Positions 26,026 through 34,698 of a DNA stretch of 58,678 nt are shown one piece after another. Source of the stretch: Gordonia sp. UBA7599 (GTDB lineage: Bacteria; Actinomycetota; Actinomycetes; Mycobacteriales; Mycobacteriaceae); contig DLKD01000102.1 of assembly GCA_002477755.1 (NCBI GenBank), positions 623 to 59,300 on the forward strand, given 5' to 3'. Numbering within the stretch: position 1 is the stretch's first letter; each line of letters opens with the position of its first letter. The notes under the pieces are model-generated. The model was not told the DNA's origin. It worked only from the letters and a program-made list of their open reading frames with translations, and did no database searches. Made by a program: the position numbers and the translations under genes.

Positions 26026-27510
26026 ATGGCCAAGGATGAACCGGAGTCGCGGCCGATCCCGGTCTCAGAGCTGTTGGCGCGCCAGCGTGAGGCGAACCGG
26101 GCCAGCGCCGAGACGGGCGAGATCCCGCGCGTAGCATTCCCGCGCTCGGCGAATCCGGTGGCGCAGCGCGCCGTCCGCCCACAGGTGGACGAGGCGTCGG
26201 TAAGTGTGTCCCGCACCGCCAGCGGAATGCCGTCGTTCCAACCCGCGGTGCAACCGGAGTCGACGGGTGTGGTCGTCGACGCCGACAAGGCCACCGGCAT
26301 CATCCCGGTCGTCGAGACGTCCGCGGAGATGGTGGTGGCGTCCGCTGAGACGACGCCGGTGACGGCTGCGGTGCCTCTCGGTGGGCCGCCGACCGGATCG
26401 TTCCTGCGGACCGACGAGGACGTCGATTTCGACGCATATCGCAACTTCGACGATGTGATCGCCGACGAGGGACCCAAGGAGGCCAAGCGCGGATTGTTCG
26501 GCCGGCGCAAGTCCACCGACGGCAAGGACAAGCAGCCCAAGCCCAAGGCCAAGGGCAAGGGCAAGGGTGCCAACGACAAGCGAGCCGCCCGTCGCGCCGC
26601 TCAGGCAGCGGCGCCCACGGCACCGCCACTGGTTCCCCCGGTAGTGCCGACCACACCTGCGGTGGTCGCTCCGGTGACACCGGCGGTTCCGGAGGTTCCC
26701 GGACCGGCACCCGCCGATGCCATGACCCAGTCGGTCCCGCGCACCCTCGCTCCTGATCCTGCCCCCGCCCCTGAGTCGGTCCCCGCGCCGGATCCGATTG
26801 TCGCACCGGCGCCGCCCGCGGTGATCGCACCGATCCCGCCGCAGAAGTCCGTCCCGGGTTCGACAGAGGTGACCGCTGCGTTGACGCCGGTCGAAGCCGA
26901 CGACTTCTACATCGACCAGATGGTCCCGGTGGTGGACAAGCCACTCGTCGACCCGGTGACCGGGCGCTTCTCGCTCCCCGGCGCCGCGTCACGCACCGCG
27001 GAGCCGGCGGCGGACGATACCTACAAGCCGGCGATCACCCCGTCGCGCACGCGCCGGGCGGCCAATACCGAGGCCGATCCGAGCGTGGTCCCGGCCCTCG
27101 CCGTCGCACGCCCGGAACCCGAGGCCGACGCCACCACGGTGATCGCTCCCGTCGTGCCGGAGGCGAAGGTTAAGCCGTCGCGCCGTCGCGCTACCGCGGA
27201 GGACTCCGATACCGCCGTCGTCGACGAGGCTCCGCTGGCCTCCAAGCATTCGCCGCTGGCCCAGTGGCTGATCATCATCGGCCAGGTCATCGCCGGCCTC
27301 GCCCTGGGGGCGGGCGGTTTCTGGGGCTTCGTGCAGTTGTGGCGTTGGAACGTCTACTTCGCCCTCGTGCTGTCGGCGGTCGTCATCTTCGGCATCGTGA
27401 CGATCGTGCACCTGGTTCGGCGGCGCCACGACTTGCCCACCACGTTGTTGGCACTCGGGGTCGGACTCTTCATCACCCTCGGACCACTGATCCTCCTGGC
27501 GACCTCGTGA
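26026..27510 (+). CDS. Pro/Ala-rich membrane protein, Rv0497-like
   Basis: The 494-residue protein has a long, low-complexity N-terminal part of about 400 residues rich in Pro, Ala, Val and Thr with a basic patch (KPKAKGKGKG), then three closely spaced hydrophobic segments in the last 90 residues. A short conserved N-terminal stretch (IPVSELLARQRE) is seen also in Rv0497-type proteins, as I recall. The position between ppx and the Rv0498-like gene supports this. The role is unknown; the long disordered region presumably faces the cytoplasm. It overlaps the next gene by 4 nt. Confidence 0.8.
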   Translation: MAKDEPESRPIPVSELLARQREANRASAETGEIPRVAFPRSANPVAQRAVRPQVDEASVSVSRTASGMPSFQPAVQPESTGVVVDADKATGIIPVVETSAEMVVASAETTPVTAAVPLGGPPTGSFLRTDEDVDFDAYRNFDDVIADEGPKEAKRGLFGRRKSTDGKDKQPKPKAKGKGKGANDKRAARRAAQAAAPTAPPLVPPVVPTTPAVVAPVTPAVPEVPGPAPADAMTQSVPRTLAPDPAPAPESVPAPDPIVAPAPPAVIAPIPPQKSVPGSTEVTAALTPVEADDFYIDQMVPVVDKPLVDPVTGRFSLPGAASRTAEPAADDTYKPAITPSRTRRAANTEADPSVVPALAVARPEPEADATTVIAPVVPEAKVKPSRRRATAEDSDTAVVDEAPLASKHSPLAQWLIIIGQVIAGLALGAGGFWGFVQLWRWNVYFALVLSAVVIFGIVTIVHLVRRRHDLPTTLLALGVGLFITLGPLILLATS

Positions 27511-28403
27511 TTCTCGAGGAAGTGCCGGTCGGCCTGTCCACGGCATCGGTCTATCCGCAGAACATCGAAGCGGCGTTCGCCTACGCCGCCGATCTGGGGT
27601 ACGACGGTGTCGAGGTCATGGTGTGGGGCGACCCGGTCAGCCAGGATGTGGGCCGCGTGGAGCGCTTGTCGCACGCCTACCAAATGCCGATCCTGTCCAT
27701 CCACGCCCCGTGCCTGGTCATCTCGCAGCGGGTGTGGGGGCGCGACCCCATCGAAAAGCTGGCCCGGTCGGTGCGGGCCGCCGATGCCTTGGGTGCGCCG
27801 ACCGTCGTCGTGCACCCGCCCTTCCGGTGGCAGCGCAACTACGTCGCCGCCTTCGACGACCTGGTGGGCGAACTCGAGTCCGACAGCGGCATCGCCGTCG
27901 CCGTGGAGAACATGTTCCCGCTGCGCGCCGATCGCTTCTTCGGTGCGGGGGAGCGTTCGGTGAAGCGACTGCAGGCCCGCGGTGGTACGGCGGGACTGTC
28001 CGCCTCGGCGTTCGGCAAGTCGATCGATCCGACCGATGAGGGCTACGCGAACTACACGTTGGACCTATCGCACACCGCCACGGCGGGCATGGACGCGCTG
28101 GCCATGTTCGAGCGGATGGCGTCGGGGATGAAGCACCTGCACCTCACCGACGGTGACGGCGCCGCGCACGACGAGCACCTGATTCCGGGCGATGGCAGTC
28201 AACCGTGCAGCGAGATCTGCCGGCGGATTGCGGCCAGTGATTTCGACGGGGCAGTCGTCCTGGAGGTCACGACCAGCAGTGCGCGCACCAAGCCCGAGCG
28301 TGCGGCCATGCTCGCCCGCTCCCTCGAGTTCGCCCGCACGCACCTGCGGCGCCCCGACGTGGCCGGGGGTCCGTTGCCTATCGGTGGGGAGGAGCGCCCG
28401 TGA
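27507..28403 (+). CDS. Sugar phosphate isomerase/epimerase family protein (Rv0498-like)
   Basis: The 298-residue TIM-barrel protein belongs to the xylose isomerase-like/AP endonuclease 2 superfamily. Visible blocks are LGYDGVEVMVWGDP, ILSIHAPC, VVVHPPFRWQ and VAVENMFPL, with later KHLHLTDGDG and EHLIPGDG carrying the metal-binding residues. The substrate is unknown. GTG 27507 overlaps the upstream stop by 4 nt. proC follows after 46 bp. Confidence 0.88.
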   Translation: MILEEVPVGLSTASVYPQNIEAAFAYAADLGYDGVEVMVWGDPVSQDVGRVERLSHAYQMPILSIHAPCLVISQRVWGRDPIEKLARSVRAADALGAPTVVVHPPFRWQRNYVAAFDDLVGELESDSGIAVAVENMFPLRADRFFGAGERSVKRLQARGGTAGLSASAFGKSIDPTDEGYANYTLDLSHTATAGMDALAMFERMASGMKHLHLTDGDGAAHDEHLIPGDGSQPCSEICRRIAASDFDGAVVLEVTTSSARTKPERAAMLARSLEFARTHLRRPDVAGGPLPIGGEERP

Positions 28404-28449
28404 CGGCCGCCGCCCCGCTGCCGCCCACCCCGAGAATGGAGACCCACAC

Positions 28450-29307
28450 ATGGCCGAACGCGTAGCGATCATCGGCGGAGGCAAGATCGGGGAGGCGCTG
28501 CTCGCCGGTCTGCTGGCGTCAGGCAAGCCGACCCGGGACGTGGCGGTCGTCGAGCGCGACGCCGATAGGGCTGCGGAGCTCGCCGCGGAATACAAGGTGC
28601 TGGTCACCGACATCGCGACGGCGGCCGAGAACGCCCAGATCGTCGTCATCGCGGTGAAGCCCGACGCCGTCGACTCGGTGTTGGCCGAGCTCGGCAAGGT
28701 CGACGACAACAACGACGTCGAGCGCGTGACGGTGACACTGGTCGCCGGGCTGCCCGCCGCAAAGTACGAAAACGCCCTGCCGGCCGGGTCGCCGGTCGTG
28801 CGGGTCATGTCGAACATGCCGCTACTGGTGAACGAGGCGATGAGCGCCTTGTCCGCTGGCCGCTATGCCACCGAGGAGCAGGTCGCCGCGGTCAGCAACC
28901 TGCTGGGCTCCGTCGGCCAGGTCATGGTTGTGCCGGAGTCCCTCATGGATGCGGTAACCGCGATCTCGGGATCGGGTCCGGCCTATGTGTTCCTGCTCGC
29001 CGAGTCGATGATCGACGCCGGGGTCGCCCTGGGTCTGACGCGCGCTCAGGCGGCGGTGCTCGCCCGGCAGACGATTCGTGGTGCGGGGGCCATGCTCACC
29101 GAGTCCGGCATGACCTCGACGGATCTACGCGCGGCCGTGACGTCGCCCGGCGGTACCACGGCGGCGGCGATCACCGAGTTGGAGCGCGGGGGCCTGCGTT
29201 CGGCGATGTATTCGGCGACGGCGGCCGCGGCGGCGAAGAGTGCCAAGCTCAGCCGTCGATCAGAAGTTGAGAGTTCAACAGGTAACGGCGGCGACGGCCG
29301 AGACTGA
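28450..29307 (+). CDS. proC: Pyrroline-5-carboxylate reductase
   Basis: The 285-residue enzyme makes proline from pyrroline-5-carboxylate with NAD(P)H. The N-terminal Rossmann motif is VAIIGGGKIGEALLAGLL, the middle has VVIAVKPDAV and RVMSNMPLLV, and the C-terminal signature includes AVTAISGSGPAYVFLLAESM and SPGGTTAAAI. ATG 28450 is the only start that precedes the Rossmann motif closely. The last 20 residues are polar and variable. Confidence 0.96.
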   Translation: MAERVAIIGGGKIGEALLAGLLASGKPTRDVAVVERDADRAAELAAEYKVLVTDIATAAENAQIVVIAVKPDAVDSVLAELGKVDDNNDVERVTVTLVAGLPAAKYENALPAGSPVVRVMSNMPLLVNEAMSALSAGRYATEEQVAAVSNLLGSVGQVMVVPESLMDAVTAISGSGPAYVFLLAESMIDAGVALGLTRAQAAVLARQTIRGAGAMLTESGMTSTDLRAAVTSPGGTTAAAITELERGGLRSAMYSATAAAAAKSAKLSRRSEVESSTGNGGDGRD

Positions 29308-29349
29308 CCATCAGCGGTACGGACGCCGCAAACGCGCAGGTGGCTCGCC

Positions 29350-29371
29350 GCTCAGGCTACGCTCAGGCAAC
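29350..29371 (+). promoter_or_regulatory. 11-bp tandem direct repeat upstream of the small HTH gene
   Basis: GCTCAGGCTAC is followed at once by GCTCAGGCAAC, 10 of 11 bases identical, giving two sites on the same face of the helix. It lies in the 201-bp gap between proC and the HTH gene, about 140 bp before its start. A response regulator site is possible. Confidence 0.45.
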
Positions 29372-29508
29372 AAATCGACTTTTCTCTGCAACTCCCGTCG
29401 CTATTTTCACATCAGCCACGCTAAGCTTCCCTCAGCACGTGCGTGTCAGATGTCCGTCGGAGGGGAAGCCAACGGCCACGACTCGTGCTGTGAGAGGTAT
29501 GAGTATCA

Positions 29509-29733
29509 ATGGCACCTGCAGACTTGTCTGGTGACCGCAATGGTGGGAATGCGCCCGGTTCGCAGTTCCTCACCGTGGCCGAAGTTGCCGCGCTGATGCG
29601 CGTTTCCAAGATGACCGTGTACCGCCTGGTCCACAACGGTGAGCTGCCGGCGGTCCGCGTCGGCCGTTCGTTCCGCGTGCACGCCAAGGCTGTCCACGAC
29701 TACCTGGAAACGTCGTACTTCGACGCCGGTTAG
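29509..29733 (+). CDS. Small excisionase-family helix-turn-helix protein (Rv0500A-like)
   Basis: The 74-residue protein is an MerR/Xis-type winged HTH: FLTVAEVAALMRVSKMTVYRLVHNGELPAVRVGRSFRV, then a DYL-containing final helix. It is short, without a ligand domain. Position after proC matches Rv0500A. It is similar in form to BldC (50652-50879) but lacks the GGHRRYRE block. A DNA-binding or nucleoid role is likely; the target is unknown. ATG 29509 has GTATGAG upstream and no strong Shine-Dalgarno sequence. A terminator follows at 29763. Confidence 0.88.
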   Translation: MAPADLSGDRNGGNAPGSQFLTVAEVAALMRVSKMTVYRLVHNGELPAVRVGRSFRVHAKAVHDYLETSYFDAG

Positions 29734-29762
29734 TCATCACGCGCGGTCACGACCGTGGCAAT

Positions 29763-29786
29763 CCCCGACCGAGCCCTCGGCCGGGG
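29763..29786 (+). terminator. Hairpin terminator after the small HTH gene
   Basis: CCCCGACCGAG (29763-29773) pairs with CTCGGCCGGGG (29776-29786) with one mismatch around a 2-nt gap, followed by TCTTGTC. It is 30 nt past the stop. Confidence 0.7.
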
Positions 29787-29949
29787 TCTTGTCATGGCTG
29801 CTGACCGCGCAGAGTAGGTCTGCATCCCAGGCTCTGCGCCGCCCGCGAGGAGCCGATTAGGGCCGGTCATCGCACGACCGGTAAAGTGGCCTCATTCCCG
29901 CCGCGGCCCGCAGGCCCGGAAGAATGACCAAACGTTAGGAAGCTCCCCC

Positions 29950-30051
29950 ATGGGTTCTGTGATCAAGAAGCGCCGCAAGCGCATGTCGAAGAAGAAGCAC
30001 CGCAAGCTCCTCCGGCGCACTCGCGTTCAGCGTCGTAAACTCGGCAAGTAA
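29950..30051 (+). CDS. AURKAIP1/COX24 domain-type 33-residue basic protein
   Basis: A 33-residue ORF, ATG 29950 to TAA 30051, encodes an extremely basic peptide: [19 protein letters not shown], then a further Arg-rich run ending KLGK. This is the conserved bacterial AURKAIP1/COX24-type protein, thought to be a ribosome-associated bS22-like component, and it matches Rv0500B in position. AGGA lies about 10 nt upstream of the start. It is too short for normal gene-length cut-offs. Confidence 0.9.
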
Positions 30052-30089
30052 TTCCGCCGGACCACTCCAGAACGTCGTAGGGGGCAGCC

Positions 30090-31151
30090 ATGGTGCAGGA
30101 CACCGGTTCCGGGCCTACGCCGCCACGCGTCGTGCTCGTCACGGGCGCCTCCACGTTCTTGGGTGGTTACCTGGTGGCCCGGTTGGCCGCCAACCCGGAC
30201 ATCGAGAAGGTCCTTGCCGTCGACTCGCGCGTCCCGAGCAAGGCGCTGCTGCGCCGGATGGGGCGCGCGGAATTCTTGCGTCTGGACATCCGGCGTCCGA
30301 CGATCGCCAAGACGATCGCCGCCCACAACGTGGACACCGTGGTGCACGCCGCAACGTCGGTGATGGACTTGTCGCCGCACTCGGCGGCGATCAAGGAGTT
30401 CAACGTCGTCGGCGCCATGCAGGTGTGCGCAGCATGTCAGCGCAGCCCATCGGTGAAACGATTGGTGCTCCGCTCGACTGCCATGGTGTACGGGGCGAGC
30501 GGCAAGGATCCCGCATTCTTCAGCGAGGGTGACCATGCGGTCCGTGAGCCGTCCAACGGGTACGGCCGGGACTTGCTCGACATCGAGGGCTACGCACGCG
30601 GCCTCGCCCGTCGCCGCCCCGATATCGACGTCACCATCGCCCGTTACCAGGCGATCCTGGGCCCGCGCATCCAGACCAGAATGGGCGCCTACCTGTCGGC
30701 GCCCATTGTCCCGTCGGTGATCGGGTACCAGCCGCGGTTGCAGTTCTTGCACGAGGAGGATGCGCTCGGGGCGCTCGAGCACATCACGCTGTCCGCGCCG
30801 TCGGGCACCTTCAACATCGCCGCCGACGGTGTGATCACGCTGACCCAGGCGATCCGCCGCGCCGGACGCATCGAACTACCGGTGCCCTCCGGCCTGGTCA
30901 CACCCATCACCGGTGTGTTCGCCGATGTGCGATCGGCGCGCCTTCGATCGTCGCAGATGGACTACCTGACCTATGGCCGCGTCCTCGACAACACGCGGAT
31001 GCGCACGCGCCTCGGGTTCGAACCGCGTTTCACCACCAGTGAGACGCTCGAGGACTTCATCGAGCGCGGCGCCTCCGACATGGTCGTCAGTCCGAATCGC
31101 TGGCGCGAGTTGGAGCAACGCATCGTGTCCACCGCACACCAGTTGCTATAG
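30090..31151 (+). CDS. NAD-dependent epimerase/dehydratase family protein (Rv0501-like)
   Basis: The 353-residue extended SDR-type protein opens with the nucleotide-binding VVLVTGASTFLGGYLVARL, followed by VLAVDSR and DTVVHAATSV. The tyrosine region reads NGYGRDLLDIEGYA: the expected Y-x3-K lysine is not present at its usual place, so catalytic activity as a standard epimerase is doubtful. The nucleotide is not certain. It sits between the AURKAIP1-type gene and the acyltransferase, as Rv0501 and Rv0502 do. ATG 30090 follows a GGGGG run as a plausible ribosome-binding site. Confidence 0.87.
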   Translation: MVQDTGSGPTPPRVVLVTGASTFLGGYLVARLAANPDIEKVLAVDSRVPSKALLRRMGRAEFLRLDIRRPTIAKTIAAHNVDTVVHAATSVMDLSPHSAAIKEFNVVGAMQVCAACQRSPSVKRLVLRSTAMVYGASGKDPAFFSEGDHAVREPSNGYGRDLLDIEGYARGLARRRPDIDVTIARYQAILGPRIQTRMGAYLSAPIVPSVIGYQPRLQFLHEEDALGALEHITLSAPSGTFNIAADGVITLTQAIRRAGRIELPVPSGLVTPITGVFADVRSARLRSSQMDYLTYGRVLDNTRMRTRLGFEPRFTTSETLEDFIERGASDMVVSPNRWRELEQRIVSTAHQLL

Positions 31152-31315
31152 CGACCGGTGTGACTCCTGTGCGTCCTGAGGGGGCGCGTGGGATGTGACA
31201 TTGACGACGGTCGTTGGCATCGCGGGCATCTGGCGCGGCGAACCCGTAAGGTTGGAGCAAGCGTTAGCGCGCTTTCCGTCCTGATCCAGCTATGCACCGT
31301 TGGGGGTGAATCCTT

Positions 31316-32446
31316 ATGTCTGGTCGTCGCGCCTCTGATCCGCGCACGGCGAAGGTAATCCAGCTGTACTCGACGCCGGGTGGGGATCCCGCCCTCGACA
31401 CCGCAGCGCGTCGGGCCTCGGGCAAGCAGCGCCACCCGTCGCAGGCCGGCGTCTCCGGACATCCCAACACCGATGGATTCGGGCGGGAGCCGGCCGAGGT
31501 CACCCCGATCAGCGACGACGCGCGGATCCACAACGAGTCCCTGGGCGTCGAACACGTCGGTCCGTCGAAGCAGAGCCCGCTGCTCAGCCTGAACGGGTTG
31601 CGCGAAGGGGTCGCCGACGCACTTGCCGGTACGGCCGGCTACATGCGTGAGCGCCTGTCGGGCGATTACGAAGTCGACGACTTCGGCTTCGACCCGCACT
31701 TCACCGAGAGTGTCTGGTTCCCCGCGATCCGCCCGGTGTACGAGAAGTGGTTCCGCGTGGAGGTCTCCGGCGCGGAGAACCTGCCCGTCGAGGGCGGCGC
31801 ACTGCTGGTCGCCAACCACGCTGGCGCCATTCCGATCGACGCGCTGATGACTTCGATCGCCGTCCACGACAACCACCCGAATGGGCGGTTCCTGCGCATC
31901 CTCGCCGCTGACATGGCATTCGATTCGCCGGTGATCAGTGAGGTGGCGCGCCGGATCGGTGCGACGCTGGCCTGTGCGAGCGACGCCGAGCACCTCCTGC
32001 GCGACGGTGAACTCACCGCCGTGTGGCCGGAGGGCTACAAGGGCATCGGCAAGATGTACAAGGACCGCTACAAGTTGCAGCGCTTCGGGCGCGGCGGCTT
32101 TGTCACGACGGCGATCCGCACCAGCGCGCCAATCATCCCCGTGTCGATCGTGGGTTCCGAGGAGATCTACCCGATGCTCGGCGACCTCAAACCGGTTGCC
32201 AAGGTACTCGGCCTCCCGTACTTCCCGGTGACGCCGCTCTTCCCGTGGCTGGGCCCGCTGGGTGCAATCCCGCTGCCGTCGAAGTGGCACATCCACTTCG
32301 GCAAGCCGATCGCCACCGATCACTACGAGGATTCGGCCGCCGACGACCCGCTGGTCGTCTTCGACCTGACCGATCACGTCCGCGAAGAGATCCAGCAGAC
32401 GCTGTTCCGCATGCTCAGCCGCCGCGGCAGCGTCTACTTCGGCTGA
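31316..32446 (+). CDS. Lysophospholipid acyltransferase family protein (Rv0502-like)
   Basis: The 376-residue protein has about 130 N-terminal residues that look poorly structured, then an acyltransferase domain with VANHAGAIPIDAL, an H-x6-D variant of the PlsC motif, and VWPEGYKGIGK carrying the PEG block. YKLQRFGRGGFV and IIPVSIVGSEE follow. It likely acylates a glycerolipid or an isoprenoid-linked acceptor at the membrane. ATG 31316 has GGGGGTGA about 7 nt upstream. The 164 bp before it hold a small AAGCG/CGCTT hairpin but no gene. Confidence 0.87.
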   Translation: MSGRRASDPRTAKVIQLYSTPGGDPALDTAARRASGKQRHPSQAGVSGHPNTDGFGREPAEVTPISDDARIHNESLGVEHVGPSKQSPLLSLNGLREGVADALAGTAGYMRERLSGDYEVDDFGFDPHFTESVWFPAIRPVYEKWFRVEVSGAENLPVEGGALLVANHAGAIPIDALMTSIAVHDNHPNGRFLRILAADMAFDSPVISEVARRIGATLACASDAEHLLRDGELTAVWPEGYKGIGKMYKDRYKLQRFGRGGFVTTAIRTSAPIIPVSIVGSEEIYPMLGDLKPVAKVLGLPYFPVTPLFPWLGPLGAIPLPSKWHIHFGKPIATDHYEDSAADDPLVVFDLTDHVREEIQQTLFRMLSRRGSVYFG

Positions 32447-32509
32447 CGACTGCGGCTCGCCACTTCAGCTGGCCGGCCGGCTCGATGGAGCTGGTCGTCG
32501 TCGGACCGG

Positions 32510-33607
32510 CTAGCCCTTGCGGCCGCGCCGTACCGCGGCGGCCGCGCCACCGCCGAGCGCCCCGAGAGCGATCGCCGTCGGCACGCCGTACTTGGCGGCC
32601 TTGCGCGCGACGCGGAAGTCGTAGCTCTCCCACCCGCGCACCTTCGCGATGTCTTTGAGGTCCGAATCTGGGTTGATAGCGACGGCGGTGCCGACGAGCG
32701 AGAGCATCGGGACGTCGTTGTGCGAGTCGGAGTAGGCGGTACACCGCTGCAGGTTCAACCCCTCGCGGATGGCCAGCGAGCGCACGGCGTGGGCCTTGCC
32801 CAGGCCGTGTAGCACGTCGCCGACGAGGCGGCCGGTGAAGATGCCGTCCTCGCTCTCGGCGACCGTGCCCAGCGCACCGGTCAGACCGAGGCGGTCGGCG
32901 ATGGTCTGGGCCAGCTCGACGGGCGTCGCGGTCACCAGCCACACCTGCTGCCCGGCGTCGAGGTGGCGCTGGGTCAGTGCACGCGTTCCGGCCCAGATCT
33001 TGTCGGCGATGTACTCGTCGTAGATCTCCTCGCCCAGTGCGACGAGTTCGGCGGTGGGGCGTCCGGCGATGAACGACAACGCCTTCTCCCGGCCTTCGGC
33101 GACGTCCTCGGCGTTCTCCTTCCCGGTGACACGGAACTTGATTTGTGCCCACAGTGCGCCGGCGACGTCGCTGTAGGAGAAGTACTTGTGCGCGGCGAGG
33201 CCGCGGGCGAAGTGGACGATCGATGCGCCCTGTACCAGCGTGTTGTCGACGTCGAAGAAGGCTGCCGCCGTCAGGTCGGCACCGTCGGGCGGGGTCTGGG
33301 CGCGCTGCGCCAACGATTCCAGGGCGGCCTTGGCCGCCGCCTCGCCCGCCAGGTACTGCCGCACCTCCGCGGCGGTCTGGCGGAACCGTCCGCTGGCATG
33401 TGACACCCATTCCCGGAGGCGGTCGGGTTCGCCGGGGCCGTCGTCGGTTACCGTCACCGACTCGATCACCTCGACCCCGTCGGGTCCATCGCCCACGGCC
33501 ACGATGTCGACCTCGTCGACGACCTCGGGAACGTCCGATTCGGTACCCGGCTGCGCACCGGCGTTCGGCTCGATATCCGGGTCCGTCCGGTCGGGCTCAT
33601 CACTCAC
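32510..33607 (-). CDS. HAD-IB family hydrolase (SerB-like; Rv0505c position)
   Basis: The 365-residue protein has about 105 acidic N-terminal residues, then a HAD-IB phosphatase domain: [13 protein letters not shown] (nucleophile Asp in DVDNT), [11 protein letters not shown] as motif II and [11 protein letters not shown] as motif IV. The C-terminus ends in a hydrophobic Gly/Ala-rich helix and a basic tail. Position corresponds to the SerB1 gene Rv0505c, but phosphoserine as substrate is not shown by the sequence. GTG 33607 has GGAGTGA upstream. It is divergent from the glutaredoxin gene. Confidence 0.88.
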   Translation of the reverse strand: MSDEPDRTDPDIEPNAGAQPGTESDVPEVVDEVDIVAVGDGPDGVEVIESVTVTDDGPGEPDRLREWVSHASGRFRQTAAEVRQYLAGEAAAKAALESLAQRAQTPPDGADLTAAAFFDVDNTLVQGASIVHFARGLAAHKYFSYSDVAGALWAQIKFRVTGKENAEDVAEGREKALSFIAGRPTAELVALGEEIYDEYIADKIWAGTRALTQRHLDAGQQVWLVTATPVELAQTIADRLGLTGALGTVAESEDGIFTGRLVGDVLHGLGKAHAVRSLAIREGLNLQRCTAYSDSHNDVPMLSLVGTAVAINPDSDLKDIAKVRGWESYDFRVARKAAKYGVPTAIALGALGGGAAAAVRRGRKG

Positions 33608-33674
33608 GTCGTCACTCCGATGTGTTCGCTGCGGCTGGCATGTTCAGGTTAACCACAATGGCAGACTGGTGGGC

Positions 33675-33944
33675 GTGAGTGAGACGCAGTCGCGGATCGT
33701 CCTGTTGAGTCGGGCCGGGTGCACCGCCTGCGCGGCGGCGCGCGCCGACCTGGACCGGATCTGCGGTGAATCGGGTGTGGGGTTCGACGAGGTCGACGTC
33801 GACGAGCGCGCGCAGGCCGGTGAACGCGAACTGCGCGCCGAGTACGGCGACCGGCTGCCTGTCGTGCTGCTCGACGGTGCCGAGCACAGCTATTGGGCTG
33901 TCGACGAGCCCCGGCTGCGCGCCGACTTGGGCATCGCCGGCTGA
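33675..33944 (+). CDS. Glutaredoxin-like family protein (DUF836-type)
   Basis: The 89-residue protein is a single thioredoxin-fold domain with LLSRAGCTACAAARADL: a C-x-x-C (CTAC) redox site near residue 15, and LPVVLLDG as the cis-Pro loop. Rv0508 has the same place just before hemA. It starts at GTG 33675, where CAGACT lies 7 nt upstream. It probably reduces disulfides or mixed thiols; its position beside rex and hemA hints at redox-linked haem control. Confidence 0.85.
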   Translation: MSETQSRIVLLSRAGCTACAAARADLDRICGESGVGFDEVDVDERAQAGERELRAEYGDRLPVVLLDGAEHSYWAVDEPRLRADLGIAG

Positions 33945-34034
33945 GGGAGCATCGAACGCGGGTGTACTCGCGCCGCCACCCCGTGCGCAGTGCCCCGGTC
34001 CACCGCCTAGATCGGCGACAGATACCCTGAAACC

Positions 34035-34691
34035 ATGACGTCGCTGTCTCCAAGCAGACCGACCGCCAAGATCCCTGGCCCGTCGGTTGCCCGTTTGGCG
34101 ACGTATCTGACTGCACTGCGCGACCGCGCGGCCCACGGTGTCACCGTCATCTCGAGCGCGGAATTGGCCAAGGCCGCGGGCGTGAACCCACTGATCCTGC
34201 GCAAGGACCTGTCGTATGTCGGCGGGCACGGCGTCCGCGGGGTCGGCTACCAGGTGCACAAGTTGATCGCGACGGTGTCGATGGCGCTGCACAGCGACTC
34301 CGCGCAGGTTGTTGCATTGGCCGGGGTCGGCGCGCTGGGGCGGGCGCTGCTCGCCCACACCGGGCGCGACCCCCGCTTCACCCTTGGTGCCCTGTTCGAC
34401 GACGACCCTGGACTGGTGGGCGCCCGGATGTCCCCCGACGGTCCGGTGATCGCCCCGCTGCGCGACATCGGCGGTACCGCCGCCGACGGTGAGCCCTTCG
34501 ACATCGGCGTCATCGCGACGCGCGACGACCTCGCACAGGAGGTCTGCGACGCCTTCGCGGCTGCCGGGGTGCAGCAGATCCTCAACGTGACGCCGGTGAC
34601 GCTGGTTCCGGCCGAAGGTCTCTCGATCCGCCAAATTGACCTAGCCTTGGAACTGCAGCTGCTGTCATTCGCGGCGGCGGGGAACAGGTGA
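34035..34691 (+). CDS. rex: Redox-sensing transcriptional repressor Rex
   Basis: The 218-residue repressor has an N-terminal winged helix ([38 protein letters not shown]) and a Rossmann domain with [15 protein letters not shown]. Rex binds target operators when NAD+ is high and is released by NADH. It stands directly before hemA, the same arrangement as rex-hemACD of Streptomyces; M. tuberculosis lacks rex at this place. I found no clear Rex operator (TTGTGAA-N4-TTCACAA type) in the 90 bp upstream. TACCCT (34023-34028) lies 6 nt before ATG 34035. Confidence 0.93.
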   Translation: MTSLSPSRPTAKIPGPSVARLATYLTALRDRAAHGVTVISSAELAKAAGVNPLILRKDLSYVGGHGVRGVGYQVHKLIATVSMALHSDSAQVVALAGVGALGRALLAHTGRDPRFTLGALFDDDPGLVGARMSPDGPVIAPLRDIGGTAADGEPFDIGVIATRDDLAQEVCDAFAAAGVQQILNVTPVTLVPAEGLSIRQIDLALELQLLSFAAAGNR

Positions 34692-34698
34692 ACCCATT

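Noticed and set aside
33614-33640. A 9-codon leader ORF upstream of the HAD-IB gene
   Set aside because: It has a start and stop but no ribosome-binding site and no attenuator-like structure.
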